Assembly: GCA_002733735.2 (NCBI GenBank)
Contig: NVWT02000001.1
Location: forward strand, 128,693 to 139,010
DNA: 10,318 nt
Direction of reading: 5' to 3'
From: Robiginitomaculum sp.
Lineage (GTDB): Bacteria; Pseudomonadota; Alphaproteobacteria; Caulobacterales; Maricaulaceae
Positions 7,649 through 10,318 of the stretch are shown in pieces. The notes beneath the pieces were generated by a model. The model saw nothing but the letters and a program-made list of their open reading frames with translations. It made no database searches and had not been told where the DNA came from. Position 1 is the first letter of the stretch. The number at the start of each line of letters is the position of its first letter. Position numbers and translations under genes: made by a program.

Positions 7649-7754
7649 AATAAAATCCGGTTTGTTTGGTATAACTTTGACCGATGGTGGCAATGGTTTC
7701 AATGTAAAACTTGCAATCAACTTCATTTGCTTGCACAAAACCTTCGTTTTCCAC
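7641..7754 (-). CDS. Possible 37-codon leader peptide upstream of argE (speculative)
   Basis: Minus-strand GTG 7754 opens a 37-codon frame, with an inner GTG at 7736 giving 31 codons. Its TGA (7643-7641) overlaps the first codons of argE (ATGAATGA), an arrangement suited to translational coupling. The predicted peptide has no arginine codon, so it is not a classical arginine attenuator. The outer GTG lies inside the AGGAGGTG motif itself; the inner GTG has GAAGG 4 bases upstream. No homology is recognised. It may equally be a chance frame overlapping the 5' extension of argE. Confidence 0.18.
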   Translation of the reverse strand: MENEGFVQANEVDCKFYIETIATIGQSYTKQTGFYYE

Positions 7755-7759
7755 CTCCT
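7752..7759 (-). promoter_or_regulatory. Strong Shine-Dalgarno-like motif without a properly spaced start
   Basis: AGGAGGTG on the minus strand is an almost perfect anti-16S match, yet no ATG, GTG or TTG lies 5-9 bases downstream. The nearest are TTG 7738 at about 15 bases, GTG 7736 and ATG 7726. It may serve a 30-residue extended ArgE, a leader peptide, or nothing. Confidence 0.3.
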
Positions 7760-7768
7760 AAATAGACT

Positions 7769-7772
7769 GGAG
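7769..7772 (+). promoter_or_regulatory. Ribosome binding site of tdk
   Basis: GGAG lies 5 bases before TTG 7778. The next in-frame ATG (residue 11) falls within the P-loop, so the TTG must be the start. Confidence 0.6.
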
Positions 7773-7777
7773 CAGTT

Positions 7778-8356
7778 TTGGCCAAGCTATATTTTAGTTA
7801 TGCAGCGATGAATGCAGGAAAATCTACTGTTTTATTGCAAGCATCATACAATTACCAAGAACGCGGCATGCGAACGCTGATTCTAACAGCTAAACTGGAT
7901 AATCGCTCTGGCAGCGGACGCATAGCCTCTAGAATCGGGGTTGCGGCCGACGCAGATATTTTTTCTGCTAGCACCGATCTGTTTGCCATGATCGAAAAAG
8001 CCGAACAGCAACAGCAATTACATTGTGTGCTAATTGATGAAGCGCAATTTTTATCTGAAACGCAAGTATGGCAGCTGGCCAAGGCAGTTGATCTCTTAAA
8101 TATTCCGGTAATGTGTTATGGTTTACGCACTGATTTTCAGGGAAATTTGTTCCCCGGAAGCTCTGCTTTGCTAAGCATTGCTGATACTTTACGGGAAATT
8201 CGGACAATTTGCTGGTGCGGGAAAAAAGCCATTATGGTATTGCGGCTTGATGAAGACGGAAAACCGATTGAACACGGTGAACAAGTGCAAATTGGCGGCA
8301 ATGAAAGTTATACCTCGCTTTGCCGCAACCATTGGTCAAGCAGAGAAGTAAGATAA
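7778..8356 (+). CDS. tdk: Thymidine kinase, type II (Tdk)
   Basis: 192 residues, normal for the bacterial/TK1-like family (E. coli has 205). Phosphorylates thymidine to dTMP with ATP in the salvage pathway; cytosolic, usually a tetramer. P-loop AMNAGKST (10-17) with Lys15; catalytic base Glu88 in LIDEAQF; lasso/substrate region YGLRTDFQG (114-122). The structural zinc site is Cys145 and Cys147 (CWC) with Cys182 and His185 (CRNH), all present. GGNESY is in the thymidine-binding loop. Starts at TTG with GGAG 5 bases upstream. The product begins [17 protein letters not shown], like known Tdk proteins, so the TTG is secure. Divergent from argE; the next gene begins one base after its stop, implying one transcript. 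Confidence 0.97.
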   Translation: MAKLYFSYAAMNAGKSTVLLQASYNYQERGMRTLILTAKLDNRSGSGRIASRIGVAADADIFSASTDLFAMIEKAEQQQQLHCVLIDEAQFLSETQVWQLAKAVDLLNIPVMCYGLRTDFQGNLFPGSSALLSIADTLREIRTICWCGKKAIMVLRLDEDGKPIEHGEQVQIGGNESYTSLCRNHWSSREVR

Positions 8357-8357
8357 C

Positions 8358-9572
8358 ATGAAATTGCACAAATTACACTTTACCAAGTTTTGGTTTTTTC
8401 TAATCATCGCAAGTGGTTTTTCCATGCCGGTAATGGCCGATTGCACAAGCATGAATTTCATTGGCGCATCTAAAATCACTCAACTAGATAACGCCATTAA
8501 CAGCTATGACCAACTGGCTTTGCAGTACAATCAAAACATGAATTTTGCCGATACTGCTTTTGCCGAAAAAACCGACTTAAATGCACCTTGGGGCAATGTA
8601 ATTGCATCGCGCAACGCATTGATAAAAGCAAGCGATAACACCAAAACAGCACTTGGTGAATTATTTACCTTCAACAAGGGTTATATCTCCATGGGCTGTA
8701 TACAAGCGGACATGATAGCCGTTGAAGCTGAATACAAACAGTCGATAGCCCGACTCGATAAGAGCCAACAAACACTAAGACAAGTGCCTGTTGATTGGCG
8801 CATACGCTACCAAAAGGCCATTTCCTGCGAGAAATTAAACACATTGGCCGATGAAACTGATGAGCGTGGCCGTAACTGGTCAAAAAAATACGACCGGGTG
8901 ATTGATGAGTTCAAAATCGCAGACACACAACTAACAGAAATGTCGGTTTTGGATCCGGCCTATGCAGAATTGCAGCAAAAAGTAATAGATTTGAAGAAAC
9001 AAGCACTTCCCGGAGTTAATGGTTATCCGGTAATATTGTCAAATATTTATGATGCAACCATCAAGCTACAACAAAAGGGTTGCATCGCACTTGACCCTAC
9101 GAAATTGGCTAACTATCAATCACAGCATCAAACAGTACTGACAGAAATACGCACCGTACAATCGCAGATGCAAACCATCAAACAGCCATCACCGACCACC
9201 AATGTCGCCGCGCCGCAAAAGCCTAAAAACATTACCATGCCGCAGCTTAGATCATCGCCTGAAGCAATATTAACCGTAAGTGCGCCGCCAATTATTTCAG
9301 CTCCTACGCCTATTACTCAGACGATCAATTTACGTAATCGCAGTGGCGGTATTTTATGTCTTTATATTGCACAAACCAAGCAAATGACCTGCGATTTTAT
9401 GCCAAACACCTTGCGCAAAGTAAACGCCAGCTCAGTTACGGCCTTTGGTGGCGGATATTGGAGCAGTGATGGCAATTATATGGAAATGAAAGTCTGTCGC
9501 AACATACTGCCCGGCAATACTATTGTGCAGGTCACCAGAGGTCTTGACCCTGATTGTCAAGCAACACGCTAA
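8358..9572 (+). CDS. Secreted protein of unknown family with two diverged cysteine modules and a C-terminal four-cysteine domain
   Basis: 404 residues; I do not recognise the family. Residues 1-27 are a Sec signal peptide: basic HKLHFTK, hydrophobic WFFLIIASGF, and likely cleavage after PVMA. The following DC is not a lipobox, so it should be a soluble periplasmic or exported protein. Mature residues 29-156 and 157-284 look like two copies of one helical module. Cys29/Cys114 and Cys157/Cys242 are both 85 apart, with matching YD (50-51 and 178-179), VI, GCI and a following Asp at the same 128-residue offset. Residues 276-320 are a Pro/Ser/Thr-rich linker. Residues 325-404 form a compact Gly/aromatic domain with Cys334, 345, 380 and 400. 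Eight cysteines in the mature chain suggest four disulfides. ATG lies one base after the tdk stop, with only a weak purine run before it. Its tail overlaps the convergent gene by 4 bases. Confidence 0.88.
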   Translation: MKLHKLHFTKFWFFLIIASGFSMPVMADCTSMNFIGASKITQLDNAINSYDQLALQYNQNMNFADTAFAEKTDLNAPWGNVIASRNALIKASDNTKTALGELFTFNKGYISMGCIQADMIAVEAEYKQSIARLDKSQQTLRQVPVDWRIRYQKAISCEKLNTLADETDERGRNWSKKYDRVIDEFKIADTQLTEMSVLDPAYAELQQKVIDLKKQALPGVNGYPVILSNIYDATIKLQQKGCIALDPTKLANYQSQHQTVLTEIRTVQSQMQTIKQPSPTTNVAAPQKPKNITMPQLRSSPEAILTVSAPPIISAPTPITQTINLRNRSGGILCLYIAQTKQMTCDFMPNTLRKVNASSVTAFGGGYWSSDGNYMEMKVCRNILPGNTIVQVTRGLDPDCQATR

Positions 9573-10318
9573 ATTTTGATATTTGCTTTTGCTTGTTGGT
9601 ATTGAGCAATCAGGCCAGCAACCCTGTCACCTGCTGAAACAACACTGTTCACCGCTCCGATACCTTGACCGCAGCCCCAAATATCTTTCCATGCTTTGGC
9701 ATCACTGTCCCCGCCAGAGCCAAAATTCATCGCATTTGGATCGCTAACCGGCAGGTTAAAAGGATCAAGCCCAGACTTGGCAATCGATGGTGCCAGATAA
9801 TTACCATGAATACCGGTAAACAGGTTGGAATTGACAATGTCAGAGCCATCACTATCGACTATCATTTGCTTGTAATCATCAACCGCTCTGGCTTCAGTCG
9901 TCGCAATAAACATAGAGCCGGCATAGGCCATGTCTGCCCCCATTATTTGCGCCGCCAATATCGCCTGTCCAGTGGCGATACAGCCAGATAGCAATAATGG
10001 CCCATCAAACCATTTACGAATATCTTGTAACAAAGCAAATGGCGATAATGGCCCGGCATGACCTCCAGCACCGGCAGCAACGGCGATCAGGCCATCAGCG
10101 CCTTTTTCGATGGCTTTATGGGCAAAACGATTATTAATAATATCATGCAAGACAATTCCGCCATACGAATGCACGGCTTCAAACACCTCTACCCGCGCCC
10201 CTAATGACGTGATCACAATCGGAACTTTATGCTTTACGCAAAGCTCGACATCTTGCTCCAGCCGCGCGTTCGAGCGATGAACGATTTGATTAACCGCAAA
10301 TGGCGCTGAAAGTTGATC
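9569..10318 (-). CDS. Nitronate monooxygenase/2-nitropropane dioxygenase-like FMN protein, 5' end outside window
   Basis: 249 residues plus stop are visible and the frame is open to the right edge. The GTG at 10216 is internal, since the sequence upstream of it (FAVNQIVHRSNARLEQD) is family-like. FMN-binding TIM-barrel features: PIVITSLGA, IEKGADGLIAVAAGAGGHAG with the phosphate-side GGHAG, LLLSGCIATG, and MGADMAYAGSMFIATTEA. NLFTGIHGNYL and the C-terminal MNFGSGGDSDAKAWKDIWGCGQGIG are typical of the subgroup annotated as NMO family proteins. Full-length relatives have roughly 320-330 residues, so about 75 N-terminal residues are missing. The likely reaction is oxidation of alkyl nitronates, but many members have other or unknown flavin chemistry (enoyl or quinone reduction). 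Ends at TAG 9571-9569, tail-to-tail with the plus-strand gene. Confidence 0.92.
   Translation of the reverse strand, partial: DQLSAPFAVNQIVHRSNARLEQDVELCVKHKVPIVITSLGARVEVFEAVHSYGGIVLHDIINNRFAHKAIEKGADGLIAVAAGAGGHAGPLSPFALLQDIRKWFDGPLLLSGCIATGQAILAAQIMGADMAYAGSMFIATTEARAVDDYKQMIVDSDGSDIVNSNLFTGIHGNYLAPSIAKSGLDPFNLPVSDPNAMNFGSGGDSDAKAWKDIWGCGQGIGAVNSVVSAGDRVAGLIAQYQQAKANIKI

Noticed and set aside
7641..7754. Arginine attenuator leader for the arg cluster
   Set aside because: The candidate leader has no arginine codons and no terminator/antiterminator hairpins were seen.
7338..7811. A 157-codon open frame on the plus strand, antisense to argE and overlapping the tdk start
   Set aside because: It lies opposite well-conserved ArgE coding sequence, its product has no recognisable features, and it overlaps the secure tdk start.
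8433..8444. Lipoprotein signal at the N-terminus of the 404-residue protein
   Set aside because: The residues before Cys29 are Met-Ala-Asp; Asp at -1 does not fit a lipobox, while Val-Met-Ala fits ordinary signal peptidase I cleavage.
9665..9991. A 108-codon plus-strand frame opposite the flavoprotein gene
   Set aside because: Overlaps strongly conserved NMO-family sequence on the other strand; composition is not protein-like.

Overview
The window is ordinary chromosomal DNA from a Gram-negative bacterium, most likely a proteobacterium of middling GC content. Evidence for this is a fused acetylglutamate kinase/synthase of the Xanthomonas/Maricaulis type, a Pseudomonas-like class II PHA synthase, a type II thymidine kinase and a secreted, cysteine-containing protein. 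I cannot place it to class (alpha or gamma) from sequence alone. No phage, transposon, tRNA, rRNA or CRISPR signature was seen, and no gene-free stretch exceeds about 175 bases.

Layout. Minus strand, from right to left: an arginine cluster argE (7648-6563), fused argAB (6570-5233) and argC (5236-4334), with overlapping start and stop codons. After a 172-base gap come phaC (4158-2473) and phaZ (2448-1558), a two-gene medium-chain-length polyhydroxyalkanoate unit. After 155 bases come a short-chain dehydrogenase (1402-635) and a phosphotransferase (638 to beyond base 1), which overlap by 4 bases. Plus strand: tdk (7778-8356) diverges from argE and is followed after one base by a secreted protein of unknown family (8358-9572). 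That gene runs tail-to-tail, with a 4-base overlap, into a nitronate-monooxygenase-type flavoprotein (9569 to beyond 10318, minus strand).

Functions. The arg genes cover acetylation of glutamate, its phosphorylation, the reduction to the semialdehyde, and a late deacetylation. This is the acetylated, linear arginine route. All three resemble Xanthomonas homologues, in which the deacetylase acts on N-acetylcitrulline, so that variant pathway is possible here. PhaC polymerises and PhaZ depolymerises mcl-PHA. The neighbouring SDR and the ACAD10/11-like phosphotransferase fit hydroxyacyl or fatty-acid metabolism, although a direct link to PHA is only inference.

The least explained gene is 8358-9572. 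Its mature part appears to be two diverged copies of a 128-residue module, each with a cysteine pair exactly 85 residues apart. A proline-rich linker and a four-cysteine C-terminal domain follow. I do not recognise the family. I see no convincing evidence for a wholly new multi-gene system in this window.
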